From: Lacinutrix himadriensis
GTDB taxonomy: Bacteria; Bacteroidota; Bacteroidia; Flavobacteriales; Flavobacteriaceae
NCBI RefSeq assembly: GCF_001418105.1
Contig: NZ_LIQI01000014.1
Location: 1 to 64,000, forward strand
Direction: 5' to 3'
DNA: 64,000 nucleotides
Below, in pieces: positions 55,118-64,000 of the stretch. The number at the start of each line of letters is the position of its first letter. The first letter of the stretch is position 1. The notes under the pieces were generated by a model. That model searched no databases, was not told where the DNA came from, and was given only the letters and a program-made list of their open reading frames with translations. The translations under genes were made by a program, and so were the position numbers.

Positions 55118-56098
55118 ATGTCTGCAAAAAAAAACATAGCCATTATAATGGGAGGATATTCTAGCGAATATGAGATCTCTTTAAAAAGCGGAAACGTAGT
55201 CTATGAGCTACTTGACGCGAATAAATATAATTCCTACAGAATACACATTTTTAAAAACAAATGGGTTTATGTAGATGCAAAGGATAAGGAATTTGCAATC
55301 GATAAAAACGATTTTTCGGTTACAATAAATAATGAAAAAATAACTTTCGATTGTGTTTTTAACGCCATTCATGGTGCTCCTGGAGAAGATGGTTACATGC
55401 AAGCGTACTTTAATTTACTTAAAATACCGCAAACCAGTTGTGGTATGTACCAAGCTAGCGTAACTTTTAACAAACGGGATTGTTTAAGTATTTTAAGACC
55501 TTACGGAATTAAAACTGCGGAAAGTTTTTACATTAATCTTGGCGATACCATTGATGAAGATGCTATTATAGAAAAAGTAGCCTTGCCTTGTTTTGTAAAA
55601 GCAAATAAAGCGGGAAGTAGCTTTGGTATTACAAAAGTGTACAAAAAGGAAGATTTGCAAAACGCCATTGACGTTGCTTTTAAAGAAGATGACGAGATTA
55701 TTATTGAATCTTTTTTAGATGGTACCGAAGTTTCTGTTGGAGTAATTACCTATAAAGGAGAAACCAAAGTATTACCAATTACCGAAATTGTACCTAACAA
55801 TGACTTTTTTGATTATAAGGCGAAGTATTTAGGCGAATCACAAGAAATTACTCCTGCTAGATTAACCAAAGAACAAGAAGAAAAAGTAAATGTACTAGCT
55901 AAAAAGGTCTACGAAATTCTAAAAATGAAAGGTTTTAGTAGAAGCGAATATATTTTTAAAGATGGCGAACCGCATCTATTAGAAGTAAATACAATTCCTG
56001 GCTTAACCAAACAAAGCATTTTACCACAACAAGCAGCAGTTGCAGGAATAACACTTCCTGAATTATTTGATAATGCTATTGTGGAAGCATTAAAGTAG
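55118..56098 (+). CDS. ddl: D-alanine-D-alanine ligase
   Basis: Makes the D-Ala-D-Ala dipeptide for peptidoglycan. 326 residues of the ATP-grasp fold: MGGYSSEYEISLKSG at the N-terminus, HGAPGEDGYMQAYF, CGMYQASVTFNKRDC, the ATP-grasp loop KANKAGSSFGITKV, and LLEVNTIPGLTKQS. It is divergent from the PASTA gene, which also belongs to the envelope, and lies 114 bases before coaD, which has its own promoter box. Confidence 0.96.
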   Translation: MSAKKNIAIIMGGYSSEYEISLKSGNVVYELLDANKYNSYRIHIFKNKWVYVDAKDKEFAIDKNDFSVTINNEKITFDCVFNAIHGAPGEDGYMQAYFNLLKIPQTSCGMYQASVTFNKRDCLSILRPYGIKTAESFYINLGDTIDEDAIIEKVALPCFVKANKAGSSFGITKVYKKEDLQNAIDVAFKEDDEIIIESFLDGTEVSVGVITYKGETKVLPITEIVPNNDFFDYKAKYLGESQEITPARLTKEQEEKVNVLAKKVYEILKMKGFSRSEYIFKDGEPHLLEVNTIPGLTKQSILPQQAAVAGITLPELFDNAIVEALK

Positions 56099-56137
56099 TA
56101 TACTGTTTACAGTGACAGTATCCAGTTAATAAATTAT

Positions 56138-56145
56138 TATATTTG
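56138..56145 (+). promoter_or_regulatory. coaD -7 box
   Basis: TATATTTG followed about 68 bases later by the coaD ATG; the leader holds the hairpin at 56,177-56,194. Confidence 0.45.
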
Positions 56146-56176
56146 ACAATAGAGATTTTAAATTAAAAAGAAAAGA

Positions 56177-56194
56177 TTTCCGACTACTCGGAAA
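56177..56194 (+). repeat. Leader hairpin TTTCCG-N6-CGGAAA before coaD
   Basis: Loop ACTACT. It is followed by TGAATAATAAATTTTTCA and the ATG, nearly the same string as in the yaaA leader. Confidence 0.75.
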
Positions 56195-56212
56195 TGAATA
56201 ATAAATTTTTCA

Positions 56213-56674
56213 ATGAAAAGAGCACTTTTTCCGGGATCCTTCGATCCAATAACGCTAGGACATTACGATATCATTAAACGTGGTGTAAAACTATTTGATG
56301 AAGTGATTGTTGCTATTGGTGTAAACTCCGAAAAAAAATATATGTTTTCTTTAGAAGAAAGAAAGCGTTTTTTAGAAGAATCTTTTAAAGATGAACCAAA
56401 AGTAAAAGTGGTTACGTATAAAGGTTTAACTATCGATTTTTGCAAAGAAGTAAAGTCCCAATTTATTTTACGTGGCTTACGAAACCCTGCCGATTTTGAA
56501 TTTGAAAAAGCTATTGCACATACCAATAGAAAATTATCTAAAATAGAAACTGTTTTCCTTTTAACCGCTGCAAGAACTTCTTACATAAGCTCTAGTATTG
56601 TTAGAGAAGTGATACGAAACAATGGTGATTATACCGTTTTAGTTCCAGATAGCGTACGCGTTAAACAAGATTAA
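56213..56674 (+). CDS. coaD: Phosphopantetheine adenylyltransferase
   Basis: Fourth step of coenzyme A synthesis, joining AMP to 4'-phosphopantetheine. The 153 residues have the HxGH-type nucleotidyltransferase motif as TLGH (residues 14-17) in GSFDPITLGHYDII, then LRGLRNPADFEFE and the C-terminal RTSYISSSIVREVI motif. The stop overlaps the convergent kinase gene by 14 bases. Confidence 0.96.
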   Translation: MKRALFPGSFDPITLGHYDIIKRGVKLFDEVIVAIGVNSEKKYMFSLEERKRFLEESFKDEPKVKVVTYKGLTIDFCKEVKSQFILRGLRNPADFEFEKAIAHTNRKLSKIETVFLLTAARTSYISSSIVREVIRNNGDYTVLVPDSVRVKQD

Positions 56675-58850
56675 CTCGGTCCTTTTTTATCGCTTTGCTT
56701 AATACCTCTATAAACTCTGAAGTAATAAATGGCTTAAGGATATATCCATCTAATTCATACTCAACAATTTTTACCTGTACTTCATCTGTGGAAGCTGCTG
56801 TTAAAGCAACAATCGCTATTTCTTTATTAAACTCACGTATGCGTTTTGTAGTTTCATAACCATCCAATTCTGGCATGTGTAAGTCCATTAGAATACAATC
56901 AAAGTGTTCTATTTTCACTAACTCTATTGCTTTTTCACCAGAATCTAGCACTTTAGATTCCATTTTAAGTTGATCTAATACACGCTTAGTTACTAATCTA
57001 TTTATCTTGTTATCATCAACCACCAAAATTTTATAGTCTCTAAGCTGATTTAACTGAAGCGAAAACTGCTCGCTAGACACATTGATTTTACGACTCTTCT
57101 TAAAACATAATTCAAAATAAAAAGTACTTCCTTTGCCTTGCTCACTGTCAATTCTCACTTCACCACCCATTGCTGTCACCATGCGCTTCACAATAGACAA
57201 TCCTAAACCGGTACCTTTATAAGATTTTTCAATTTTTGCATGTTCTTGGTAGAAATTCTCAAAAACTTGACCCTGCTTTTCTTTTGAAATACCCACTCCT
57301 GTATCGGAAACTTCAAAATAAATGCGAACCTCATCCCCTTTATCTTTTTCCTTTCTAACAGAAACTGTAATGTTACCATTATTGGTAAATTTTATTGCAT
57401 TAGAAATTAAGTTTATAAATATTTGAGACAATTTTAAAGAATCTCCTACCAATAAATCTGGAATAGAATTATCATAATCTAATCGGATAGTATTGGAACT
57501 ATCTCGTAACGCGAATTCTAAACTATCAATAATATTGGATATAATATTCTTCAGATCCATGTCTAATAATTGAATTTTCATGGTACCTGATTCCACTTTA
57601 TTCAATTCTAATACATTATTAATTAACGACAATAAATGATTTCCTGAAAACTTTAAGGATTCTAGGTATTCTTTGTGATCTGGACTAACATCTTCTTCTA
57701 GTAATAAATTAGATAGTTCGGTTACCGCATAAAGAGGCGTTCGTAATTCATGGCTAATTTCAGAATAAAAATCACTCTTTTCACGAGACAAATTTTCGGC
57801 TTTATCTCTAGCTTTCTGGAGTTGTTTATTTTTCTTATATCCAAAAAAGGCTAAAAGCAATAAAGCGGAAGTGAAAAAAATTAGCACGCCATTAAATATT
57901 CTAGTTTTAGCGATATCTCGATCTTGCAGTGCTTTTTCTTTTTCTACAAGTGTTAATTTAAGTTCATTCTCTCTAATAAAATTATCTGCTTCGATTTGTT
58001 TCGCCTTCTCATATTGTTTCATAGAGTTGATGGAATCATTAGTTGTGATATAATCCTCTAAAACATAAAAAGCACTCTTAAAATCTTCTTTCTCTACATA
58101 AATATCAGCTCTATTAGAATACGCTTCCGACCTAACTTCCAAGAAATTGTATTTTTCAGAATACTCTAAAACCTTTTGATAATATTCTAACGATTTCTCT
58201 TCATCACCAAGTTTATGATGCAAGAAACTTAGAACCTCCAACACTTCGGCTACAATTGCATCTTTCGGATAATGCTCGTACGCCAAAACTTCAGCTCTTT
58301 TCATATAACCGTAGCTTTCTTTATAATCGTTAGGCGTTGGTGCTTCCTTTTCAATTAAATTAACCCCCATATTATATAAAGGATATACTAATTCGGCTTG
58401 CGCATTACTTATTTCTGCTAGATTTAAAGACTTTTTAAAGTAGACATTAGATTCCTCTAATTTGTTATATGCCCTGTAATTAACGCCAAGATTGTTATAG
58501 GCAATTATGATTTCGGAAGTATCTTTTAATTTTAGGAATAAATCTTTAGACTTAAATAGATAATCAAAACTTTCCGATTCGTTATCCATATAGTAGTGAG
58601 AAGCCCCTAAATTATTGAAGGCACTTGCTTTAAGATAATCGTCATTTACCTTGTTAGCATAGACTAACACCTTACTACTAATTTCAATGGACTCTCCATA
58701 CTTAGCGCGTTGATTGAGCTCAAAAGCTCTATCTACTTCCGTAAGCATATATTTGGAAAGATCAGGTTCCTGTTGCGCGTAAACTGGGGCGGTTAAACAA
58801 GCAACAATAACCAAACTAAAGTAAAAATACTTTATTAGGCACGTTTTCAT
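56661..58850 (-). CDS. Hybrid sensor histidine kinase with TPR sensor region
   Basis: From ATG 58,850 the signal peptide is MKTCLIKYFYFSLVIVACLTAPVYAQ (the frame is open 10 codons upstream). The periplasmic part to about 300 holds TPR repeats. A membrane helix at about 315-335 (IFNGVLIFFTSALLLLAFFGY) leads to HisKA (FYSEISHELRTPLYAV, His about 365), HATPase (LINLISNAIKFTNNGNITVSV and GLGLSIVKRMV) and a C-terminal receiver (ILVVDDNKINRLVTKRV, phospho-Asp near 654 in DCILMDLHMPELDGYE, VALTA). There is no separate response regulator next to it; phosphate may pass within the protein. The gene is convergent with coaD and overlaps it by 14 bases. Confidence 0.92.
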   Translation of the reverse strand: MKTCLIKYFYFSLVIVACLTAPVYAQQEPDLSKYMLTEVDRAFELNQRAKYGESIEISSKVLVYANKVNDDYLKASAFNNLGASHYYMDNESESFDYLFKSKDLFLKLKDTSEIIIAYNNLGVNYRAYNKLEESNVYFKKSLNLAEISNAQAELVYPLYNMGVNLIEKEAPTPNDYKESYGYMKRAEVLAYEHYPKDAIVAEVLEVLSFLHHKLGDEEKSLEYYQKVLEYSEKYNFLEVRSEAYSNRADIYVEKEDFKSAFYVLEDYITTNDSINSMKQYEKAKQIEADNFIRENELKLTLVEKEKALQDRDIAKTRIFNGVLIFFTSALLLLAFFGYKKNKQLQKARDKAENLSREKSDFYSEISHELRTPLYAVTELSNLLLEEDVSPDHKEYLESLKFSGNHLLSLINNVLELNKVESGTMKIQLLDMDLKNIISNIIDSLEFALRDSSNTIRLDYDNSIPDLLVGDSLKLSQIFINLISNAIKFTNNGNITVSVRKEKDKGDEVRIYFEVSDTGVGISKEKQGQVFENFYQEHAKIEKSYKGTGLGLSIVKRMVTAMGGEVRIDSEQGKGSTFYFELCFKKSRKINVSSEQFSLQLNQLRDYKILVVDDNKINRLVTKRVLDQLKMESKVLDSGEKAIELVKIEHFDCILMDLHMPELDGYETTKRIREFNKEIAIVALTAASTDEVQVKIVEYELDGYILKPFITSEFIEVLSKAIKKDRVNLV

Positions 58851-58944
58851 ATTTCGCAAGATAAAAAAAACACAGGACAACCAAGCGCTTAATCGGTATT
58901 AAATTACACTTTATCGTGTTTTACAGTTATTTACAAATGTTAAT

Positions 58945-60606
58945 CTATAATTTATATTCGGATAAAGGCTTAGGAAAGTCTTCTGGATTTGCCGCTAGAT
59001 GGTATCGTGGATCATCTATATCTTCTACAACAACATCTCTAAACTTAGGACTTGATTTGTATAATAAGATTTTACAATCTTCACTTAAATGTTTCAGCTT
59101 GATACTTTTTCCTTCAGCTTCATATTTTTCAACTAAATTAAAAATAGCTTCAATTGCAGAGTGATCACTAATACGAGATTCTACAAAATCTATTTCTACT
59201 TTTTCAGGATCGGTTTTCACATCAAACTTATCGTTAAATGCTTGAATACTTCCAAAGAATAAAGGGCCCCAAATTTCATAAACCTTAGTCCCATCTTCTC
59301 TTATACGTTTTCTAGCTCTAATTTTCTTAGCATTTTCCCAAGCAAATACTAAAGCCGAAATAATTACACCTACAAATACTGCAACTGCTAGATCAACAAA
59401 CACAGTAACCAAGGATACTGTAATAAGTACAATAGCATCCGCCATTGGTATTTTCTTTAATATTCTAAAGCTGGACCATGCAAAAGTTTCAATAACCATC
59501 ATAAACATCACACCTACTAAAGCTGCAATTGGTACCATTTCAATTAATTTATCTGCAAATAGAATAAAGGATAATAAAGTAACAGCCATCATAATTCCAG
59601 ATAATCTTCCGCGTCCTCCAGCATTTACATTAATTACCGTTTGGCCAATCATACCACAACCTCCAGTTCCTCCAAATAAACCAGAAACAATATTTCCAGC
59701 TCCTTGTGCAACACATTCTCGGTTTCCGTTTCCTCTAGTTTCTGTTAATTCATCGACTAAATTCATGGTCATTAAAGATTCTATCAATCCAACTGAAGCT
59801 GCTAAAAACGCAGGTAATGCAATAAATTTTAAGGTATCTAAATTAAAAGGTAATTTTTCCCAAAGCTCCATATTTGGTGTTGGAAACTCTCCTTTTAGAC
59901 CAGTTCCTCCTCCTTCAACAATATAAGATCCAACAGTAGAAACATCCATATTAAAACCAATAACAATAAGACTGGTAACTAAAATGGCCGTTAATGCAGC
60001 TGGTAATTTTTTAGTAATTTTTGGTAAACCCCAAATAATCCCCATAGTTAATAACACCAAACCAATCATAACGTACAGTTCAGATCCTTGCATATAGGTC
60101 CCTACATATTCTTTTACACCTGCATCCGAAACTTCCATCGATTTATGTGAAAACATTTTTACTTGCGCCATAAAAATAACAATCGACAAACCGTTAACAA
60201 ACCCCATCATTACTGGATGCGGAATTAAACGTACAAAGCGTCCTAATTTAAAGACTCCTGCAAAAATTTGAATGATTCCCATAAGTACCACACAAGCCAT
60301 TAGGTAGAAAAAACCCATATTTTCAATAGGTGTATCCATTAACATACCTTTGGTGTGCCCGTCTGCAATCATAGTCACAAAAATCACAGCAACAGCTCCT
60401 GCAGCACCAGAAATTAAACCTGGTCTTCCTCCAAAAATTGCGGTAATTAATCCAATAATAAATGCTCCTGACAAAGCCATTAACGGATCTATTTGCGCAA
60501 CAAAAGCAAAAGCTACAACTTCTGGTATCATAGCCAAAGACACAGTTATTCCTGCTAAAACATCATCCTTTGCATTTGGTACTATTTTTCTTATAAACTC
60601 AGTCAT
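58945..60606 (-). CDS. SulP-family anion transporter with STAS domain
   Basis: 553 residues: about ten or eleven membrane segments with the family block GLFGGTGGCGMIGQTVINVNAGGRGRLSGI, and a C-terminal cytoplasmic STAS domain (VEIDFVESRISDHSAIEAIFNLVEKYEAEGKSIKLKHLSEDCKILL). Members carry sulfate, bicarbonate or other anions. There is no cysteine-desulfurase or carbonic-anhydrase neighbour to decide which. It is divergent from the M14 peptidase and has a good promoter. Confidence 0.93.
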   Translation of the reverse strand: MTEFIRKIVPNAKDDVLAGITVSLAMIPEVVAFAFVAQIDPLMALSGAFIIGLITAIFGGRPGLISGAAGAVAVIFVTMIADGHTKGMLMDTPIENMGFFYLMACVVLMGIIQIFAGVFKLGRFVRLIPHPVMMGFVNGLSIVIFMAQVKMFSHKSMEVSDAGVKEYVGTYMQGSELYVMIGLVLLTMGIIWGLPKITKKLPAALTAILVTSLIVIGFNMDVSTVGSYIVEGGGTGLKGEFPTPNMELWEKLPFNLDTLKFIALPAFLAASVGLIESLMTMNLVDELTETRGNGNRECVAQGAGNIVSGLFGGTGGCGMIGQTVINVNAGGRGRLSGIMMAVTLLSFILFADKLIEMVPIAALVGVMFMMVIETFAWSSFRILKKIPMADAIVLITVSLVTVFVDLAVAVFVGVIISALVFAWENAKKIRARKRIREDGTKVYEIWGPLFFGSIQAFNDKFDVKTDPEKVEIDFVESRISDHSAIEAIFNLVEKYEAEGKSIKLKHLSEDCKILLYKSSPKFRDVVVEDIDDPRYHLAANPEDFPKPLSEYKL

Positions 60607-60625
60607 TTCTTTCTTTTTGAGGGAG

Positions 60626-60633
60626 CAAAAGTA
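60626..60633 (-). promoter_or_regulatory. SulP gene promoter
   Basis: TACTTTTG on the minus strand with a TTG 19 bases upstream, a credible -33/-7 pair, 19 bases before the ATG. Confidence 0.5.
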
Positions 60634-60666
60634 CTGTTAATTAACAGAAACGCAAGTGCATATTGT

Positions 60667-60674
60667 TATATTTG
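60667..60674 (+). promoter_or_regulatory. M14 peptidase gene -7 box
   Basis: TATATTTG, 31 bases before the ATG at 60,706, sharing the 100-bp gap with the SulP promoter. Confidence 0.45.
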
Positions 60675-60705
60675 TCTTTCAATAACTTACTAAAACGTTT
60701 GAAAA

Positions 60706-62439
60706 ATGAAGAAAATAATTTTCTTATTCATTTTATTCACAGTTTGTCATACTCCAAAAAACAAAACAAGCTTTAATTTTGAAACTACTTTTGAAAAAAG
60801 TAAAGGTTTAGAAACCGCAACTTATAATGAAGTAATAAAATACTACTCCAATTTAGCGAAGACTTATCCGGAAATCCATTTCGATTCTATTGGAAGCACA
60901 GATTCTGGAAAACCGTTACATATTATAACACTTAATATGGATGCGGATTTTAATTTTTCAGAAATAAGAAAGAATAAACGTATTCTATTTATCAATAATG
61001 GTATTCACCCAGGAGAATCGGATGGTATTGATGCCACGATGCTATTATTTAGAGATATTGCTAACGGAAAAATTGAAGCTCCAAAAAACACGGTATTAGT
61101 TACCATTCCTGTGTATAATGTTGGCGGAAGCTTAAATAGAAATACCAGTACTAGAACCAACCAAAACGGACCAAAAGCATATGGTTTTAGAGGAAATGCT
61201 AGAAATTATGATTTAAACAGAGACTTTATAAAGAGTGATACTAAAAATGCTAAAGCCTTTGCTGAAATTTTTCACTTAGTACAACCAGATGTTTTTATAG
61301 ACAATCATGTTAGTAATGGCGCAGATTACCAATACACACTTACCCATTTATTTACGCAACATAATAAACTTGGTGGCGATTTAGGAAATTATCTGCATAC
61401 CAAAATGATGCCTGAGTTAGAAAAGAAACTCTCCGAAAAGGATTGGGATATTACGCCTTATGTAAATGTATTTAATCAAGTACCAGAATCTGGATTTAGT
61501 CAATTTCTAGATTCGCCAAGATACTCGACTGGTTACACGACTTTGTTTAACACTTTAGGAATGATGGTAGAAACACACATGCTAAAACCATATAAACAAA
61601 GAGTGGAAGGTACTTATGAGTTAATGAAAAGCATGTTAGAAATTACCGAAGAAGATGGAGAAAATATTAAAAATCTTCGTAAAGATTATCATCAAAAGCT
61701 ACTAGCAAATAAAACTTATCCTTTAAACTGGAAAGTAGATACTACTAAATCTTCCGTCTTGAACTTTAAAGGTTTTGAAGGAAAAAGAATTCCGAGTACT
61801 ATAACAGGAAAAGATCGATTAAAATTCGACACCACAAAACCGTTTACCAAAGCGATAAGGTATCAGAATTATTTTAAATCCACAGATAGCGTTACTATTC
61901 CAAATGCTTATGTCATTCCCCAAGGCTGGTGGAACGTTATAGATTTATTAAAGTTAAATCAAGTAGAAATGTCACAACTAGAAAACGATACGCTACTAGA
62001 AGTAGAATCGTATAAAATGGATGATTTTGAAACTAGAAAACAAGCCTATGAAGGCCATTACCAACATTATAATACTTCGGTAAAATCTTCTATTGAAAAA
62101 ATCGCTTTCCGTAAAGGAGATTATATGATTAATACCAATCAAAGAGCTCTTCGTTATTTATTAGAAACTTTAGAACCACAAGCACCAGATTCTTTCTTTA
62201 ATTGGAATTTCTTCGATACTATTTTACAGCAAAAAGAAGGTTTCTCACCTTATGTTTGGGAAGACAAAGCACAAACATTGTTAAAACAAAATCCGAAATT
62301 GCAAATCGCTTTTAACACCAAAAAATCTTTCGATAAAGACTTTGCAAATAATTGGTATGCACAATTAGATTGGCTACACAAACAGAGTGAAAATTATGAA
62401 AAAGCACACTTACAATATCCGGTTTACCGACTAAAATAG
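60706..62439 (+). CDS. M14-family zinc carboxypeptidase-like lipoprotein
   Basis: 577 residues. A lipoprotein signal ends LFTVC, so the protein is lipid-anchored. The zinc peptidase shows NNGIHPGESDG (His and Glu ligands), a second His in VFIDNHVSNGAD, and the catalytic Glu in GMMVETHMLKPY. The long C-terminal region includes WVVDL-like strands around NVIDLLKLNQVEM. Peptidase activity on peptidoglycan peptides or exterior proteins is plausible. It is divergent from the SulP gene and not obviously linked to RimK, 99 bases downstream. Confidence 0.88.
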   Translation: MKKIIFLFILFTVCHTPKNKTSFNFETTFEKSKGLETATYNEVIKYYSNLAKTYPEIHFDSIGSTDSGKPLHIITLNMDADFNFSEIRKNKRILFINNGIHPGESDGIDATMLLFRDIANGKIEAPKNTVLVTIPVYNVGGSLNRNTSTRTNQNGPKAYGFRGNARNYDLNRDFIKSDTKNAKAFAEIFHLVQPDVFIDNHVSNGADYQYTLTHLFTQHNKLGGDLGNYLHTKMMPELEKKLSEKDWDITPYVNVFNQVPESGFSQFLDSPRYSTGYTTLFNTLGMMVETHMLKPYKQRVEGTYELMKSMLEITEEDGENIKNLRKDYHQKLLANKTYPLNWKVDTTKSSVLNFKGFEGKRIPSTITGKDRLKFDTTKPFTKAIRYQNYFKSTDSVTIPNAYVIPQGWWNVIDLLKLNQVEMSQLENDTLLEVESYKMDDFETRKQAYEGHYQHYNTSVKSSIEKIAFRKGDYMINTNQRALRYLLETLEPQAPDSFFNWNFFDTILQQKEGFSPYVWEDKAQTLLKQNPKLQIAFNTKKSFDKDFANNWYAQLDWLHKQSENYEKAHLQYPVYRLK

Positions 62440-62473
62440 AACGAGTTAGAAGAATTAAAAATATTTTTAAACT

Positions 62474-62507
62474 TTTGTAAAACCAATCAAAAAATAATCT
62501 AATTTTG
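62474..62507 (+). promoter_or_regulatory. RimK-like gene promoter (-33 TTTG, -7 TAATTTTG)
   Basis: TTTG at 62,474-62,477 and TAATTTTG at 62,500-62,507, 22 bases between them, the best complete Bacteroidota promoter in the window. The ATG follows at 62,539. Confidence 0.6.
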
Positions 62508-62538
62508 TTTAAAATTTATATCGCGATTATCGCTTTTA

Positions 62539-63984
62539 ATGAACAAATACATTGTTGTCAATCAACCTGAAAAATGGAATTTTTCGATTGAGAATATTAC
62601 TGTAATTTCCTCGCAAGAGTATCTTACTAATCCTACATTCTCCCTTTTAAAAAAGGCTAGAATTTTTAATCTTTGTAAAGATTACTCCTACCAATCCAAA
62701 GGCTATTATGTTTCGCTTTTAGCGGAAGCCAGAGGGCATTTAGCAATTCCAACTGTTAAAAACATTGTAGATTTAAAAACTTTAAAATTGGTTAGAATTG
62801 TATCGGATGAATTTGAAGATGTGATTCAACAAAGCTTAAAAAACATTAAATCTCGGGAGTTTACTTTAAGTATTTATTTCGGACAAAACGTAGCGCAAAA
62901 ATACAAAGAGTTAAGCGGCTTATTTTACAAACACTTTCAAGTACCTTTTTTGCGTGTTAAATTTAATTATAACACGAAATGGAACATACAAAGCATCAAG
63001 GCTATTTCCGAATCGGAGATTCCCGAAGAACATTTAGAAAGTGTACATGAATTTGCAAATCAGTATTTTTCAAAAAAAAGGTATGATACGCCAAAATTAG
63101 CAAAATCGGATTTCGATTTAGCCATACTTGTAAACCCTAATGATCCTGCGCCACCAAGTAATGCAAAAGCCTTAAAAAAGTTTATTGATATTGCTGAAAA
63201 AATGAATATTTATGCAGAAATCATAGAACCAAAAGACCTTTCCCGTTTATCTTCTTTTGATGCGCTATTTATTAGACAAAGCACAGAAGTAAATAACGAA
63301 GCCTATGCTTTTGCAAGAAAAGCACAACAAGAAGGTATTGCTATTATTGATTATCCGGATGCCATCTTAAAGTGCTGCAATAAAGTGTATATGGCAGAAG
63401 CTCTAAACAACGCTAATATTGCAACTCCAAAAACTATTATTGTTCATAAAGACAATAGAAATCAGGTTTTAAAGGAAGTAGGCTTGCCTTGTGTTTTGAA
63501 AGCTCCAGATTCTACGTTCTCCTTTGGTGTGAAAAAAGCAAAGACAGAAGAAGAGTACAACATTCTAGTAAATGAGATGCTTAAAGAATCGGATCTTATT
63601 ATCGCACAAGAATTTTGTCCGTCAGATTACGATTGGCGGATTGGTATTATAGACGATAAACCGTTTTTCGCTTGTAAATATTATATGGCAAAAGGACATT
63701 GGCAAATATATAATTGGAAAGCAAAGAAGAAAAATGATCAAGATGGCGATGCCGATTGTTTACCAATTGAAGATGTACCAAAAAAGGTTTTAGATATGGC
63801 TTTAAAATCGGCACGACTTATTGGTAAAGGATTGTATGGTATTGACATTAAAGTAGTCAATAACAAACCAATGGTAATTGAAATTAACGACAACCCAAAT
63901 ATTGATTTTGGTGTAGAAGATTTGCATTATGGCGATGCAGTATACACTGAGATTCTTACAGCATTTAAAAACCGACTAGTATAA
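62539..63984 (+). CDS. RLAN-domain RimK-like ATP-grasp ligase
   Basis: 481 residues. The first 150 (WNFSIENITVISSQEYLTNP, FNLCKDYSYQSKGYYVSLLAEARGH) form the RLAN domain that precedes ATP-grasp in this family. Residues about 280-480 are RimK-like ATP-grasp (LPCVLKAPDSTFSFGVKKA, LIIAQEFCPSDYDWRIGIID, VIEINDNPNIDFG). RimK-type ligases add amino acids, often glutamates, to a peptide or protein. The target is not visible here. A following ATG 3 bases after the stop begins another gene at the window edge. Confidence 0.9.
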   Translation: MNKYIVVNQPEKWNFSIENITVISSQEYLTNPTFSLLKKARIFNLCKDYSYQSKGYYVSLLAEARGHLAIPTVKNIVDLKTLKLVRIVSDEFEDVIQQSLKNIKSREFTLSIYFGQNVAQKYKELSGLFYKHFQVPFLRVKFNYNTKWNIQSIKAISESEIPEEHLESVHEFANQYFSKKRYDTPKLAKSDFDLAILVNPNDPAPPSNAKALKKFIDIAEKMNIYAEIIEPKDLSRLSSFDALFIRQSTEVNNEAYAFARKAQQEGIAIIDYPDAILKCCNKVYMAEALNNANIATPKTIIVHKDNRNQVLKEVGLPCVLKAPDSTFSFGVKKAKTEEEYNILVNEMLKESDLIIAQEFCPSDYDWRIGIIDDKPFFACKYYMAKGHWQIYNWKAKKKNDQDGDADCLPIEDVPKKVLDMALKSARLIGKGLYGIDIKVVNNKPMVIEINDNPNIDFGVEDLHYGDAVYTEILTAFKNRLV

Positions 63985-63986
63985 TC

Positions 63987-64000
63987 ATGAGTAAAAGATA
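63987..64000 (+). CDS. Start of the next gene (only 4 codons inside the window)
   Basis: ATG at 63,987 (MSKR...), 2 bases after the RLAN/RimK stop, which suggests an operon. Nothing more can be said about the product. Confidence 0.35.

Overview
The window is chromosomal DNA from a member of the Bacteroidota, most likely a marine Flavobacteriaceae. The evidence is low G+C, many genes whose promoters carry the Bacteroidota -7 box TAnnTTTG a few tens of bases before the start, type IX secretion (T9SS) sorting and gliding-type surface proteins, FecR/TonB regulation, a fused SecDF, a bTHX ribosomal peptide, and several families of short dispersed palindromes. No tRNA, rRNA, CRISPR array, transposase, integrase or phage structural module was seen.

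Layout. 0-1.4 kb: N-terminal part of a repetitive surface protein that runs off the left edge. 1.5-8.5 kb (+): folE, cysS, yidD, a repeat-rich gap, lgt, a DUF192 lipoprotein, an alpha/beta hydrolase and an unknown secreted protein. 8.5-8.7 kb: a structured RNA-like element. 8.7-19.3 kb (-): secDF, a SecD-P1-like small protein, a DUF4412-like protein, mdh, a TPR lipoprotein, gyrB and asnB. 19.5-20.1 kb (+): a DUF2911 protein. 20.1-33.9 kb (-): a surface-protein cluster made of a TPR histidine kinase, a LuxR-type response regulator, a phage-tail-collar-like exported protein, a giant LamG/BACON T9SS protein broken by a frameshift, and two small exported proteins. 34-41 kb: queE, a HerA-like ATPase, a lipoprotein, a YitT protein, a cupin, a hydrolase, an RluF-type enzyme, a VOC protein and a YwaF-like membrane protein. 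41.2-43.5 kb (-): folD and ffh. 43.7-49.4 kb: an ECF sigma/FecR/TonB-receptor module with a divergent LamG lipoprotein. 49.5-54.9 kb: a lipocalin-like lipoprotein, a glycosylase-like protein, membrane/TPR proteins, bTHX, yaaA, an RluD-type enzyme and a PASTA protein. 55.1-64 kb: ddl, coaD, a hybrid histidine kinase, a SulP transporter, an M14 peptidase lipoprotein and an RLAN/RimK ATP-grasp protein.

How the parts work together. Two modules look like dedicated sensing plus surface-display systems. In the 20-34 kb cluster, kinase and regulator genes lie just upstream of the collar/giant-protein operon, and a perfect 24-bp palindrome sits in the promoter gap between them. In the 43.7-49.4 kb module, two matching sites (GGTAGGAG, 16 bases, GTTATA) precede fecR and the divergent LamG lipoprotein, which suggests one sigma factor drives both the receptor operon and its lipoprotein partner.

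The most unusual non-coding signals are two copies of a roughly 165-nt structured element sharing sequence and an outer stem, hairpin leaders of the form TTTCCG-N6-CGGAAA before several start codons, a 30-bp dispersed repeat that has become an in-frame part of a glycosylase-like gene, and promoter boxes 4-6 bases from the start codon at three genes.
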